From Rhizobium hidalgonense (GTDB lineage: Bacteria; Pseudomonadota; Alphaproteobacteria; Rhizobiales; Rhizobiaceae), in assembly GCF_002914525.1 (NCBI RefSeq), contig NZ_LODW01000033.1:161667-225666 (forward strand): a stretch of DNA of 64,000 nt, read 5' to 3'. Below are positions 8,419 to 17,689 of this stretch, in pieces. The position numbers and the translations under genes are program-made. The notes below the pieces were generated by a model. That model searched no databases, was not told the origin of the DNA, and saw only the letters and a program-made list of their open reading frames with translations. Positions within the stretch are counted from its first letter, which is position 1, and every line of letters begins with the position of its first letter.

Positions 8419-11400
8419 ATGGCTGATAAACAACTTGCGTATGATACGCGCGGAAAAGACGATCTGTTTGCCGACGATGATCCGTTGGCCGAACTTGCCC
8501 GTATCGTCGGTTTCGAGCCGCGCGTTGCAGCAAATACGGTGACCGAAACACGGCACGAGCCCGCCCTCGATCTCGAGGACGAGCTTGGGCGTGAGTTCGA
8601 CCGTTACGATTCTCCCCGTCCGCTCGCCGAGCTCGACCGCCCCGCCGAGCCGATCTCCGATGACGAGACGCCTGAAGATTACATCGAGCCCGTTCTCGAT
8701 GCGTCTCCCGCCATCGAGAGGGCTGATGTGCCCGAACCGGTTTCCGTCGCCTCCGTTGAGGTCGAAGAAGATGCTGCGCCGGCCGCAGGCAACTGGGATG
8801 CGCCCGCCGACGATGAGGCGGCTTGGCCGCAGCAGCTTTCCGTCGAGCCGGCTTCCGGCGCGCCGGTGCAATCGGCCTTCGGCGGTGCGCGCGATCTGAT
8901 CGAGGAGCTTGAGCTGTCGATCGGTTCTGCTCCTGTCTCTTCGCTACCGCAGCCCCCCAAGGCGCCGCAATGGTCGGCGGCCAGCATCAGGCTGCCGCTT
9001 GCCAATTTCCACGCTGCCAAACGCGAGGAAACGGTGGTTCCGCCGGAGCCTGTGGCCGAAGCGCTCGCCGCAGCACCGGTGGCTGAAGCGCCATCCGCCG
9101 ATCTCGCCGCGGCAGAGCCGCAGCCGGTGGTCGAGCAGCCCGCCCCGGTCGTCGAGCAATTGGCTCCGGTCGTCGCTGTCGAGCCGTCCGAGGAATTCGA
9201 ATCCGCGTCTCCGTCGCTTGGCTTCCCCGCCGAGCTCGATCGCCATGACGAAATCGCGTCGGAACAGATTGCCGAGGCCGAAGACTTCGTCGAAATCGAA
9301 GACGAACTCGAAGATTTCGGATCCGATGCCGGTTTCGATCTGATCGCCGCCGCCGTCGAGGGCGAGATCCAGGCGGATGCGGCGCTGACCGAGGTCGTGC
9401 CTGAAGTTCCGCGCACTGCCGGCACTTTCGATCTCGACGATCTGCTTGCCGACGTCTCGCGTTATCCGGTGCCGCAACGCTCTAATCCGGCGCCCGTTTC
9501 ACAGCAGGCCGACTCGATCGAGGCCGATGCCGTTGCTGCCACTCCTATGGTCGCTGCATTTGCCCAGCCGCAGGTGATCGCTCCAGCACCGGCCACCGCG
9601 GCCCCCGTTCGGCCTGCTTCGGTCGAGCCGGCGCCGGTCTATACCGCCGAAGCCGCAAGGCCGGTCGCGCCGCAGCCTGCCGAGGTCATCGCACCCCAGC
9701 CGGCCGCAATGGCATATTCGCGGGCGCTGCAGCCTGTGCCGGAAGCCGACGACCCCTTCGCTGGCCATGATTTCGAGCTGGATCTTGCCGGCATCGAGCT
9801 GGAACTCGCCGATCTCGATTTCTCCGAAACCGAGCTGGCGCCGGCTGAGCCCGCGCCGCAACCGGAGCCGCCGGTCCGTGCCCCCCAGCCGGCCGCCGCC
9901 GTCTCCCCTCGGCCCGCCGCCGGTTTTTCGCCCGAGCCGCAAAATCCCACTTTCCAGCAGGCGCCATCCGCCGCTCCGCGGCCTGCTCCTGCCTTCGTTG
10001 AGCCCGAGGCTCCGGCTCCGGCCGTCAACTGGGGAACTGCCGCCGAATCGACCGAAGATCTGCCGTTTGATCCAGCGATGATCTCCGATCCGGAGGATCG
10101 TCCCGAGGCGGTCGAGGACATGCACGTGCCGGCGCTGCCGCCGGTCGAGCAGCCCGCGCCGGTCGCGAAAACACAGGATTTCGATTTCGATCTCGACGCC
10201 GAGATCGCCAGCTTCTTCGAGCCGGCCAAGCCGCGGGAAACGCCGGCCCCGGTTCGCGATACCGCCGCAGCCGCGGCAAAGCCGGTCAAGCCGACCATCG
10301 CCGACGGCCTCGATGATTTCGAACGGGCGCTGGAGGAGGATTTCCGCCGCAGCGTGCGCGAGCCGGTCGAGCGTCGCGAGACCTCCGAGGTCCGCATCGA
10401 ATCAGCAAGCCAGGCGGCCGATTTCAGCCGTGCCCGGTCGATGCGCCGGCTGCTGGCCGGAGCCGTCGTGCTCGTGGTCTTCGCCGGCGTCGGTTATGGT
10501 GTCTATTCCTCCGTCTGGAACGGCGAGGGGCTCGGCATCGTCGCATCCGGCGAGCCGCGCGTGATCACTGCCGACAAGGAGCCGGTGAAGGTCGTTCCGG
10601 AAAATCCCGGCGGCAAGACCGTGCCGAACCAGGACAAGGCCGTCTACGATCGTGTTGCCGGCTCTGCCGAGGAGCCGAAGCAAAAGGCGCTGGTTTCTTC
10701 CGACGAGGCGCCGGTCGATGTTGTCCAGCGCACGCTGACACCGGAATCGCTGCCTGAGGACGACGAGAACGCCAATGCCGGCGATCAGGTCACGCCGACC
10801 GCAGTCGGTGAGACGGAAGATCCGCGGTTGCTGCCGAACGAGAGCAGCGCCGACAACGCTGCCGCCAGCGATGCCGGCAAGACGCCATCGGTTTCGCCGC
10901 GCAAGGTACGCACCATGATCGTCAAGCCTGACGGCACGCTGGTCGCCCGCGAGGAACCGGCGCCCGTCGACCAGGCGGCTGCACCGACGACAGCGTCTGC
11001 CCCGGCAACGCAGTCTGCACAAGCCGCTCAGCCGGTGCCGGCCTTGACGCCCCCGTCGGCGCAATCTGCTTCGCCCGTGCCGCCGGTCGGCGGAACGGCC
11101 GCAAGCTTCCCGACGAGCGCCGAGGTTGCCTCCGCCGATGCCCGCGCCGCAGCGCCGGCCGAAACCGCGCCGGCAAAGCCGCCGCTTGCCGCCGCCGCTG
11201 ATGCGCAAGCTGCAAATCCCGCTCCGGTCGATGCGCCGGTGCGTCCGGTCAAGACCACGGCGATCGGCGATACCGCTCCGGTTCCGACCGCGCGCCCGGC
11301 CGACCAGCCCGTCAACGTCGTCGGCACGGTGACCGAAAAGGGCAACGTTCGCGCTCCCGCACAGCAGCCGAAACCCGCCCAGCAGCCGAAGACGACGGAG

Positions 11401-11694
11401 GTCGCTGCTGCAGCACCCGCCGCCGCCCAGCCGCAGCAGGGCGCCTCCGCCGGCGGCTATGGCATCCAGATCGCCTCGCTGCCGTCGCAGGACGAGGCGA
11501 ACCAATCCTATGCCAATCTGTCGAAGAAATTCGCCGGTGTGCTTGGTGGCCGCGCCCATGAGATCCGCAGGGCCGATATCGCCGGGAAGGGCACTTTCTA
11601 CCGTGTCCGTATTCCGGCCGGTTCCAAGGACGAGGCGGCTGCGCTCTGCGAACAATATCGCGCGGCGGGCGGAAGCTGCCTGATCTCCAAGTAA
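8419..11694 (+). CDS. Giant SPOR-domain membrane protein
   Basis: A bitopic inner-membrane protein of about 1091 residues ending in a SPOR domain, which binds denuded septal peptidoglycan glycan strands. Residues 1-675 are a highly acidic, Pro/Ala/Glu-rich low-complexity cytoplasmic region with recurring FDFDLD- and ELELADLDF-like acidic patches. One transmembrane helix lies at about residues 678-700 (LLAGAVVLVVFAGVGYGVYS). A Pro/Ala-rich periplasmic linker follows, and SPOR spans about 1013-1091 (GYGIQIASLPSQDEA... to GGSCLISK). ATG at 8419 follows GGGATAGGC and starts MADKQLAYDTRGKDD. Genes on either side (argS, nagZ, scpA) support a cell-wall or division role. Length is far above typical SPOR proteins (200-400), due to disordered regions. 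Confidence 0.88.
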   Translation: MADKQLAYDTRGKDDLFADDDPLAELARIVGFEPRVAANTVTETRHEPALDLEDELGREFDRYDSPRPLAELDRPAEPISDDETPEDYIEPVLDASPAIERADVPEPVSVASVEVEEDAAPAAGNWDAPADDEAAWPQQLSVEPASGAPVQSAFGGARDLIEELELSIGSAPVSSLPQPPKAPQWSAASIRLPLANFHAAKREETVVPPEPVAEALAAAPVAEAPSADLAAAEPQPVVEQPAPVVEQLAPVVAVEPSEEFESASPSLGFPAELDRHDEIASEQIAEAEDFVEIEDELEDFGSDAGFDLIAAAVEGEIQADAALTEVVPEVPRTAGTFDLDDLLADVSRYPVPQRSNPAPVSQQADSIEADAVAATPMVAAFAQPQVIAPAPATAAPVRPASVEPAPVYTAEAARPVAPQPAEVIAPQPAAMAYSRALQPVPEADDPFAGHDFELDLAGIELELADLDFSETELAPAEPAPQPEPPVRAPQPAAAVSPRPAAGFSPEPQNPTFQQAPSAAPRPAPAFVEPEAPAPAVNWGTAAESTEDLPFDPAMISDPEDRPEAVEDMHVPALPPVEQPAPVAKTQDFDFDLDAEIASFFEPAKPRETPAPVRDTAAAAAKPVKPTIADGLDDFERALEEDFRRSVREPVERRETSEVRIESASQAADFSRARSMRRLLAGAVVLVVFAGVGYGVYSSVWNGEGLGIVASGEPRVITADKEPVKVVPENPGGKTVPNQDKAVYDRVAGSAEEPKQKALVSSDEAPVDVVQRTLTPESLPEDDENANAGDQVTPTAVGETEDPRLLPNESSADNAAASDAGKTPSVSPRKVRTMIVKPDGTLVAREEPAPVDQAAAPTTASAPATQSAQAAQPVPALTPPSAQSASPVPPVGGTAASFPTSAEVASADARAAAPAETAPAKPPLAAAADAQAANPAPVDAPVRPVKTTAIGDTAPVPTARPADQPVNVVGTVTEKGNVRAPAQQPKPAQQPKTTEVAAAAPAAAQPQQGASAGGYGIQIASLPSQDEANQSYANLSKKFAGVLGGRAHEIRRADIAGKGTFYRVRIPAGSKDEAAALCEQYRAAGGSCLISK

Positions 11695-11719
11695 CATTAA
11701 GGTTTCAATGAAATAACAG

Positions 11720-11754
11720 GAGCGGCGGGCCGGATCGGTCCGCCGCTCTTTTTT
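11720..11754 (+). terminator. Rho-independent terminator after the SPOR gene
   Basis: Nine-base-pair stem GAGCGGCGG/CCGCCGCTC with an 11-base loop followed by six T residues, 25 bases past the SPOR-gene stop and ahead of nagZ. Confidence 0.88.
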
Positions 11755-11809
11755 GTGCATCGCCCCCGAGCTTGCTCGCATTTGGCCGGGCGCCGTCTAT
11801 GATTCTGCT

Positions 11810-12823
11810 ATGACCGAATCAAAAGCGATGATCCTTGGCTGCAGCGACCTTGCCCTTACATCCGAAGAGAGAGCGTTATACCGGGGCGAACGGCCCTGGG
11901 GCTTCATCCTCTTCGGGCGCAACATCTCCGAAGCAGGGCAGATTGCCGATCTTGTCGCCGAATTGCGCGACAGTGTCGGCTGGCATGCGCCGGTGCTGAT
12001 CGACCAGGAGGGCGGCCGCGTTCAGCGCATTCGTCCGCCGGTTTTCTCACGTTATCCCTCCGGCCAGGCGCTCGGTGATCTCTATCGCCGTGACCCGGCG
12101 CTTGGGCTGCGCGCCGCCTGGGTAATGTCGCGGCTGCACGCCTTCGACCTTTCGAGCCTCGGCATCGATGTCGATTGTCTGCCGGTGCTCGACGTGCCGG
12201 TGGAGGGCAGCAGCAACGTCATCGGCGACCGCGCCTATGGAGGCGATCCCCAAACCGTCATCGCCATGGGCCGGGCGGCTGCCGAAGGGCTGAAGGCCGG
12301 CGGCCTGTTGCCCGTCATGAAGCACATGCCGGGCCACGGCCGCGGCTTTGCGGACTCTCATCTGGAGCTGCCTGTCGTCACCGTTTCGCGCGACGAGCTG
12401 GAGGCTCACGATTTCCCGCCCTTCGTCGCAATGAAGGAAGAGTTGATGGCCATGACTTGCCACGTTGTCTTCACCTCGATCGACCCGGACAATCCGGCGA
12501 CGACCTCGCGCAAGGTGATTGACGGCGTCATCCGCGAGCATATCGGTTTTACCGGTCTGCTGCTCTCCGACGACAGCTCGATGAATGCTCTTTCCGGCAC
12601 GATCGGCGAACGCGCGGCGAATATCATTGCAGGCGGATGCGATATCGTGCTGCATTGCAATGGCCATATGGACGAGATGCTGGGTGTCGTGGCAAATGTT
12701 CCCCCGCTGGCCGGCGCGTCGCTTGCCCGCGCGAAAGCAGTGGAAGCAGGCTTCACAGCGCCGGATGCCGCCGATGAGGCGGAATTGCGGGCGGAATTCG
12801 AGGCGATGTTTGCGATCGGGTGA
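11810..12823 (+). CDS. nagZ: Beta-N-acetylhexosaminidase (NagZ, GH3)
   Basis: Cytoplasmic glycoside hydrolase family 3 enzyme that removes N-acetylglucosamine from anhydro-muropeptides during peptidoglycan recycling. The signature KHMPGHGRGFADSHLE begins at Lys171 and carries the catalytic-loop His and Asp of NagZ. LIDQEGGRVQRI and LLSDDSSMNAL (the Asp nucleophile region) are also present. Length is 337 residues, as in the family, without a signal peptide. The ATG at 11810 gives MTESKAMILGCSDLAL; the frame is open upstream, but the preceding residues include the terminator region and are not conserved. Placement between a SPOR protein and scpA is conserved in rhizobia. Confidence 0.93.
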   Translation: MTESKAMILGCSDLALTSEERALYRGERPWGFILFGRNISEAGQIADLVAELRDSVGWHAPVLIDQEGGRVQRIRPPVFSRYPSGQALGDLYRRDPALGLRAAWVMSRLHAFDLSSLGIDVDCLPVLDVPVEGSSNVIGDRAYGGDPQTVIAMGRAAAEGLKAGGLLPVMKHMPGHGRGFADSHLELPVVTVSRDELEAHDFPPFVAMKEELMAMTCHVVFTSIDPDNPATTSRKVIDGVIREHIGFTGLLLSDDSSMNALSGTIGERAANIIAGGCDIVLHCNGHMDEMLGVVANVPPLAGASLARAKAVEAGFTAPDAADEAELRAEFEAMFAIG

Positions 12824-12864
12824 TCGCAGAGGATGTGATCGCAGGGGATGTGATCGTAGAGGAG
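12820..12864 (+). repeat. Three tandem 15-bp repeats covering the nagZ-scpA junction
   Basis: The unit GTGATCGCAGAGGAT occurs three times in direct succession with one or two changes per copy. The first copy overlaps the nagZ stop codon and the last one supplies GAGGAG, the ribosome-binding site for scpA. The repeat therefore placed or duplicated a ribosome-binding site at the junction. Confidence 0.8.
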
Positions 12865-12868
12865 CAGG

Positions 12869-13729
12869 GTGGTGAGCACGGTCAAGGGCACGGAACGTCC
12901 GCAGGCGGCAACGCCGATGGACAAGTTGTGGCAGGAGAACGGCGCCGAGCGCGCCAGCCACGAGCCGGCGTTGGTGATCGACGTCGCCGGCTTCGAAGGC
13001 CCGCTCGATCTGTTGCTCTATCTCGCCCGCAACCAGAAGGTCGATCTGTCGCGCATTTCGGTTCTGGCGCTCGCCGAGCAATATCTGCAGTTCGTCGAAA
13101 GCGCCCGGCGTATCCGCATCGAGCTTGCCGCCGATTATCTCGTCATGGCGGCTTGGCTCGCCTATCTCAAGTCGCGCCTGCTGATACCCCAGCAGATCAA
13201 GGATGACGGTCCTTCGGGCGAGGAGATGGCGGCAACGCTCGCCTTCCGGCTGAAACGCCTGGAAGCCATGCGCCACGCCGCAGAAGGCCTCGTCAACCGC
13301 AACCGCCTCGGCCGCGACATCTTCGTACGCGGTGCGCCTGAGCATATTCCCGACCGGCAGCAATCCGCCTATGCGGCGAGCCTCTACGATCTTTTGACCG
13401 CCTATGCGGCGCTGCGCCAGCGCAATGCCGTTACTCAGGTGACGATCGAGAGGCGCAATGTCTGGTCGCTGACCGATGCCCGCGAGCTGCTGACCCAGAT
13501 GATCGGCGAGGTCGGCGACTGGACGGCGATGGAGCATTATCTGCTGCGTTATCTCGCAGCGCCTGAGGAACGAGTCACGGCGATTGCCAGCGCCTTTGCC
13601 GCCTCGCTGGAGCTGGTGCGCGAAGGCAAGCTGGAAATCCGCCAGGACGGCGCCTTTCAGCCGATATACATGCGCCGTGGGCCCAAACACGCCACGCTGC
13701 AGGTGGTGGAGCAGGAGCAGCCGGCTTGA
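12869..13729 (+). CDS. scpA: Segregation and condensation protein A
   Basis: Kleisin subunit of the bacterial SMC condensin complex, bridging SMC heads and binding ScpB dimers to compact and segregate the chromosome. The conserved N-terminal segment is VAGFEGPLDLLLYLARNQKVDLSRI. The central ADYLVMAAWLAYLKSRLLIP and C-terminal winged-helix segment (AVTQVTIERRNVWSLTDAREL) follow. The start is GTG, with two adjacent GTG codons at 12869 and 12872 behind a GAGGAGCAGG ribosome-binding site. Length is 286 residues, slightly longer than typical because of a polar N-terminal extension of about 30 residues. The stop overlaps the scpB start, indicating translational coupling. Confidence 0.93.
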   Translation: MVSTVKGTERPQAATPMDKLWQENGAERASHEPALVIDVAGFEGPLDLLLYLARNQKVDLSRISVLALAEQYLQFVESARRIRIELAADYLVMAAWLAYLKSRLLIPQQIKDDGPSGEEMAATLAFRLKRLEAMRHAAEGLVNRNRLGRDIFVRGAPEHIPDRQQSAYAASLYDLLTAYAALRQRNAVTQVTIERRNVWSLTDARELLTQMIGEVGDWTAMEHYLLRYLAAPEERVTAIASAFAASLELVREGKLEIRQDGAFQPIYMRRGPKHATLQVVEQEQPA

Positions 13730-14442
13730 TCGATCCGAAGAGCGAAGAGGATTTCAAGAACGATTTCGAAGACAGGAGCCGCGACCTGCAGGCGGAGATC
13801 GAGGCTGAGCGTATCGCCGAGGCGCTGGTCTTTGCCTCCTCGCAACCCGTCTCCGAAGGCTTCCTTGCCGAGCGCCTGCCCGAGATGACCGATGTGCGCG
13901 CCACCATGCTGCGCCTGAAGGCGCAATATGCGCCGCGGGGCGTCAACCTCGTGCAGATCGAGGGCGCCTGGGCCTTCCGCACCGCCGCCGATCTCTCCTT
14001 CGTCATCCGCCGCGACGACAATGAGGTGAAGAAGCTCTCGCGCGCCGCATTGGAAGTGCTGGCGATCATCGCCTATCACCAGCCGGTGACGCGCGCCGAG
14101 ATCGAGGATATCCGCGGCGTCCAGACCTCGCGCGGCACGCTCGACGTGCTGATGGAAGCCGGCTGGGTGCGGTTCCGCGGCCGCCGGCGCACGCCGGGCC
14201 GGCCGGTGACATTGGGCACGACACGCGATTTCCTCGACCATTTCGGTCTCGAAGAGCTGCGTGATCTGCCCGGTCTCGAAGAATTGAAGGGCGCAGGCTT
14301 GCTGTCGGGCCGAATTCCGGCAAACTTCAATATTCCCTCGCCATTGATGAACGACGAGTTGACCGAGGACGAGGACCCGATCACCCAGATGGATCTGGAG
14401 GAACTTGGGTTGCTGGCACCGCGCGGCACCTCCGAAGATTGA
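13726..14442 (+). CDS. scpB: Segregation and condensation protein B
   Basis: ScpB partner of ScpA in SMC condensin, forming a dimer of paired winged-helix domains. Family segments ERIAEALVFASSQPVSE, LSRAALEVLAIIAYHQPVTR and EIEDIRGVQTSRGTLDVL are clear. The start is an unusual TTG that overlaps the scpA TGA (TTGA), behind a GGAGCAG site inside scpA, implying translational coupling. Length is 238 residues. Its stop is followed by a 180-base gap before the tat genes, so scpAB probably ends a nagZ-scpA-scpB transcript. Confidence 0.92.
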   Translation: MIDPKSEEDFKNDFEDRSRDLQAEIEAERIAEALVFASSQPVSEGFLAERLPEMTDVRATMLRLKAQYAPRGVNLVQIEGAWAFRTAADLSFVIRRDDNEVKKLSRAALEVLAIIAYHQPVTRAEIEDIRGVQTSRGTLDVLMEAGWVRFRGRRRTPGRPVTLGTTRDFLDHFGLEELRDLPGLEELKGAGLLSGRIPANFNIPSPLMNDELTEDEDPITQMDLEELGLLAPRGTSED

Positions 14443-14624
14443 AGAGCCGCGTCTTGCTTTTGCCATGCATGGCGAAAACAATGCCGGCCATCACTTTTCC
14501 ATCGGGCGATGGCTTGTCACAAAGGGCGATACCGTGACATTAAGCGCAGTTCAATTGGCTTGATGTTGGAAACGATGTCGGAAATCCTTACATCGAGGGA
14601 ACATCGAAACAGGGAGTTAGGGTA

Positions 14625-14816
14625 ATGGGTTCTTTTAGCATGTGGCACTGGTTGATCGTTCTGGTCATCGTGCTGTTGTTGTTCGGTCGCGGCAAGATCC
14701 CGGAACTGATGGGCGATGTCGCCAAGGGCATCAAAAGCTTCAAGAAGGGCATGACGGACGAAGACGCGCCGGATACGGCGAAGACCGTCGATCACAAGGC
14801 CGACGAAACGAAGTAA
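14625..14816 (+). CDS. tatA: Twin-arginine translocase subunit TatA
   Basis: Small (63 residues) pore-forming component of the twin-arginine translocase, which exports folded proteins across the inner membrane. The N-terminal transmembrane helix ([16 protein letters not shown]) is followed by the conserved [23 protein letters not shown] amphipathic helix and an acidic tail. The ATG is preceded by AGGGAGTTAGGGTA. tatA, tatB and tatC follow one another in the same direction with short gaps, forming the tatABC operon. The Phe-Gly hinge that separates TatA from unrelated small membrane proteins is present. Confidence 0.95.
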
Positions 14817-14866
14817 CCAAGTCCGGGAAAAGCGCCGCCCCCGCGCTACCCGTCCAGGAGCCTTGC

Positions 14867-15478
14867 ATGTTCGATATTGGCTGGACCGAGCTTTTGGTCA
14901 TCGCGGTCGTGCTGATCGTGGTCGTCGGTCCCAAGGATTTGCCGCCGATGCTGCGCGCTTTCGGCAAGATGACGCAGCGCGCCCGCAAGGTGGCGGGTGA
15001 ATTCCGTGCGCAGTTCGACGAAGCGCTGCGTGAGGCCGAGCTTGACGATGTCCGCCAGACGCTTAGTGACGCGCAGAAGCTCAACCCGGTCAATAGCCTG
15101 CGCGAGGCGATGAACCCGCTTCGCCAGATGGGCAACGAGATCAAAGCAGACCTGCAGAAGGCGTCCGCCGCTCCGGAAAACAAGACCGAAGTGCCGCCGG
15201 CTGCCGTTTCGGCGCCGACACCGTCGATGAGCCTGCCGGAGACTCCGCCGTTGGTGCCGGTACCTGCGCCGCCTGAACCCGTCGCAGCAGGGGTTGTCCA
15301 GGCCGATGAGGTTGCCGCCAAGCCGAAGGCCGTGCGCAAGCCGCGCGTCAAGGCTGCCGACGCGGTCGATGCCGCGGCCGCCATCGCCGTGCCTGTCGAA
15401 AAGCCCAAGCGCACGACGACAGCCAGGAAGCCCGCAGCGCTGAAGACACCGGTGCAGACGAAGAAGGACGAGGCATGA
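14867..15478 (+). CDS. tatB: Twin-arginine translocase subunit TatB
   Basis: TatB recognises twin-arginine signal peptides together with TatC. The 203-residue protein starts MFDIGWTELLVIAVVLIVVV, the TatB-type N-terminal helix with the Glu8 and Gly-Pro hinge (VVGPKDLPPMLRAFGKMT). A long amphipathic helix follows, then a Pro/Ala- and Lys-rich C-terminal tail (PKAVRKPRVKAADAVDAA...). The start at 14867 follows CAGGAGCC. An open frame runs upstream through tatA but would lose the membrane helix from the N-terminus. The stop overlaps tatC (ATGA), so translation is coupled. Confidence 0.94.
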   Translation: MFDIGWTELLVIAVVLIVVVGPKDLPPMLRAFGKMTQRARKVAGEFRAQFDEALREAELDDVRQTLSDAQKLNPVNSLREAMNPLRQMGNEIKADLQKASAAPENKTEVPPAAVSAPTPSMSLPETPPLVPVPAPPEPVAAGVVQADEVAAKPKAVRKPRVKAADAVDAAAAIAVPVEKPKRTTTARKPAALKTPVQTKKDEA

Positions 15479-16302
15479 GCGGTGATATCGAAGACAAGCC
15501 GCAGCCGCTGATCGAGCACCTGATGGAGCTGCGCACGCGGCTGATCTGGTCGATCGGCGCGTTTTTCGTCGCCTTCATCGCATGCTTCTTTTTTGCCAAG
15601 CATCTCTTCAACTATCTGGTCATTCCCTACAAGACAGCCGTCGAATGGGCCCATCTCGATGTAGAGAAGGCTCAGCTCATCTACACCGCGCCGCAGGAAT
15701 TCTTCTTCACCCAGGTCAAAGTGGCGATGTTCGGCGGCCTTGTGGTGGCCTTCCCGATCATTGCCGCCCAGGTCTACAAATTCGTGGCGCCCGGTCTCTA
15801 CAAGAACGAGCGCCAGGCCTTCCTGCCGTTCCTGATCGCCTCGCCGGTCCTGTTCCTGATGGGCGCCGCGCTCGTCTATTTCTTCTTCACGCCGATGGTC
15901 ATGTGGTTCTTCCTGTCGATGCAGCAGGCGCCGGGTCATGACGAGGTGGCGATCTCGCTGATGCCGAAGGTTTCGGAATATCTGAGCCTGATCATGACGC
16001 TGGTCTTCTCCTTCGGCCTCGTCTTCCAGCTGCCCGTCATCACCACGCTGCTTGCCCGTGTCGGTTTGCTGACGTCGCAATGGCTCGCCGAAAAGCGCAA
16101 ATTCGCCATCGTGCTCGCCTTCATCGTCGCCGCCGTGTTGACGCCGCCCGATCCGATGTCCCAGATCGGCCTTGCGATACCGACGATCCTTCTCTACGAG
16201 ATTTCCATCCATGCGGCGCGACTCGTGGAGCGCCAGCGTGCCCGGCAGGCGGTCGAAAAGGACACCGAATCCGCGGACGTTGCCAAGACGGACAGCGTCT
16301 GA
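15475..16302 (+). CDS. tatC: Twin-arginine translocase subunit TatC
   Basis: The six-helix integral membrane core of the Tat translocase and receptor for twin-arginine signal peptides. Conserved MELRTRLIWSIGAFF near the N-terminus contains the cytoplasmic LR/Glu signal-binding residues. FKVAPGLYKNERQAFLPF-like and LGLVFQLPV-type segments follow (FVAPGLYKNERQAFLPF, FGLVFQLPVI), and the end of helix 6 includes TPPDPMSQ. Length is 275 residues. The start overlaps the tatB stop by four bases. A charged cytoplasmic tail (RARQAVEKDTESADV) ends the protein. Confidence 0.95.
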   Translation: MSGDIEDKPQPLIEHLMELRTRLIWSIGAFFVAFIACFFFAKHLFNYLVIPYKTAVEWAHLDVEKAQLIYTAPQEFFFTQVKVAMFGGLVVAFPIIAAQVYKFVAPGLYKNERQAFLPFLIASPVLFLMGAALVYFFFTPMVMWFFLSMQQAPGHDEVAISLMPKVSEYLSLIMTLVFSFGLVFQLPVITTLLARVGLLTSQWLAEKRKFAIVLAFIVAAVLTPPDPMSQIGLAIPTILLYEISIHAARLVERQRARQAVEKDTESADVAKTDSV

Positions 16303-16351
16303 GCGGCAATCCGGAAATCCTTCCATGAACGCCGTCTCATCCGGTCGAAGC

Positions 16352-16372
16352 CCGGTCAGGCTTTGGCCGGGT
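16352..16372 (+). terminator. Weak hairpin between tatC and serS
   Basis: CCCGG...CCGGG with a short internal loop is followed by GTCATTTCTG, 50 bases past tatC. The T tail is poor, so it may be a weak terminator or a leader hairpin for serS. Confidence 0.3.
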
Positions 16373-16401
16373 CATTTCTGTTGCAACGACCTGGAACGAC
16401 G

Positions 16402-17685
16402 ATGCTCGATATCAAATGGATCCGTGAGAATCCCGAAGCGCTCGATGCCGCCCTTGCCAAGCGGGGCGCGGAGCCTTTGGCCCAAAGTCTCGTTGCCCTC
16501 GATGAAAAGCGCCGTTCCGCCGTGCAGAAGGTGCAGGACCTGCTGTCTCGCCGCAATCTCGCTTCCAAGGAGATCGGCGCGGCGATGGCCCAGAAGAACG
16601 CCGAGCTTGCCGAGAAGCTGAAGGCCGAGGTCGCCGAACTGAAGACGCTGCTGCCGGCGATCGAGGAAGAGGACCGGCAACTGACGGCCGAACTCCACGA
16701 CGCGATCTCGCGCATCCCCAACATCCCTTTCGACGACGTCCCGGTCGGCAAGGACGAGCATGACAATGTCGTCACCCGCACCGTCGGCGAAAAGCCGCGC
16801 TGGAACCATACGCCGAAGGAGCACTTCGAAATCGGCGAGGCGCTCGGCTATATGGATTTCGAGCGCGCGGCCAAACTCTCCGGTTCGCGCTTCACGGTTC
16901 TGACTGGGCCGCTCGCCAGGCTCGAGCGCGCGCTCGGCCAGTTCATGATCGATCTCCACACCCGCGAGCACGGCTATACCGAAGTTAGCTCGCCGCTGAT
17001 GGTGCGTGCTGAAGCGCTGTTCGGCACCGGCAATCTGCCGAAGTTCGAAGAGGATCTCTTCAAGACGACGGATGGCCGCTATCTCATTCCGACGGCCGAG
17101 GTGACGTTGACCAATCTGGTGCGCGAGGAGATCCTCGACCAGGAAAAACTGCCGCTGCGCTTCACGGCTTTGACGCCGTCCTTCCGTTCGGAAGCCGGCT
17201 CGGCCGGCCGCGACACGCGCGGCATGCTGCGTCAGCATCAGTTCTGGAAATGCGAGCTCGTTTCGATCACCGATGCCGAGAGCGCCATCGCCGAGCATGA
17301 ACGCATGACGGCCTGCGCCGAAGAAGTGCTGAAGCGCCTCGGCCTGCATTTCCGCACGATGACGCTTTGCACCGGCGACATGGGCTTCGGCTCGCGCAAG
17401 ACCTACGATCTCGAAGTCTGGCTGCCGGGGCAGAACGCGTTCCGTGAAATTTCCTCCTGCTCGGTCTGCGGCGATTTTCAGGGCCGGCGGATGAATGCGC
17501 GCTACCGCGGCAAGGACGACAAGAGCAACAGGTTCGTGCACACGCTGAACGGCTCCGGCACGGCCGTCGGCCGCTGCCTGATCGCCGTGCTCGAAAATTA
17601 TCTGAACGATGACGGCTCCGTCACGATTCCGGACGTTTTGCTGCCTTATATGGGCGGATTGACCAAGATCGAACGGGCGGCCTGA
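16402..17685 (+). CDS. serS: Seryl-tRNA synthetase
   Basis: Class II seryl-tRNA synthetase, 427 residues, charging tRNA-Ser and tRNA-Sec. The protein begins [20 protein letters not shown], followed by the long antiparallel coiled-coil arm (about residues 30-100) that contacts the tRNA variable arm. Motif 2 is [20 protein letters not shown] and the serine-pocket segment is [20 protein letters not shown]. Motif 3 is [15 protein letters not shown]. The start at 16402 matches the family N-terminus; an upstream in-frame ATG would add 13 non-conserved residues. It is followed after four bases by surE. Confidence 0.96.
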   Translation: MLDIKWIRENPEALDAALAKRGAEPLAQSLVALDEKRRSAVQKVQDLLSRRNLASKEIGAAMAQKNAELAEKLKAEVAELKTLLPAIEEEDRQLTAELHDAISRIPNIPFDDVPVGKDEHDNVVTRTVGEKPRWNHTPKEHFEIGEALGYMDFERAAKLSGSRFTVLTGPLARLERALGQFMIDLHTREHGYTEVSSPLMVRAEALFGTGNLPKFEEDLFKTTDGRYLIPTAEVTLTNLVREEILDQEKLPLRFTALTPSFRSEAGSAGRDTRGMLRQHQFWKCELVSITDAESAIAEHERMTACAEEVLKRLGLHFRTMTLCTGDMGFGSRKTYDLEVWLPGQNAFREISSCSVCGDFQGRRMNARYRGKDDKSNRFVHTLNGSGTAVGRCLIAVLENYLNDDGSVTIPDVLLPYMGGLTKIERAA

Positions 17686-17689
17686 GGCG

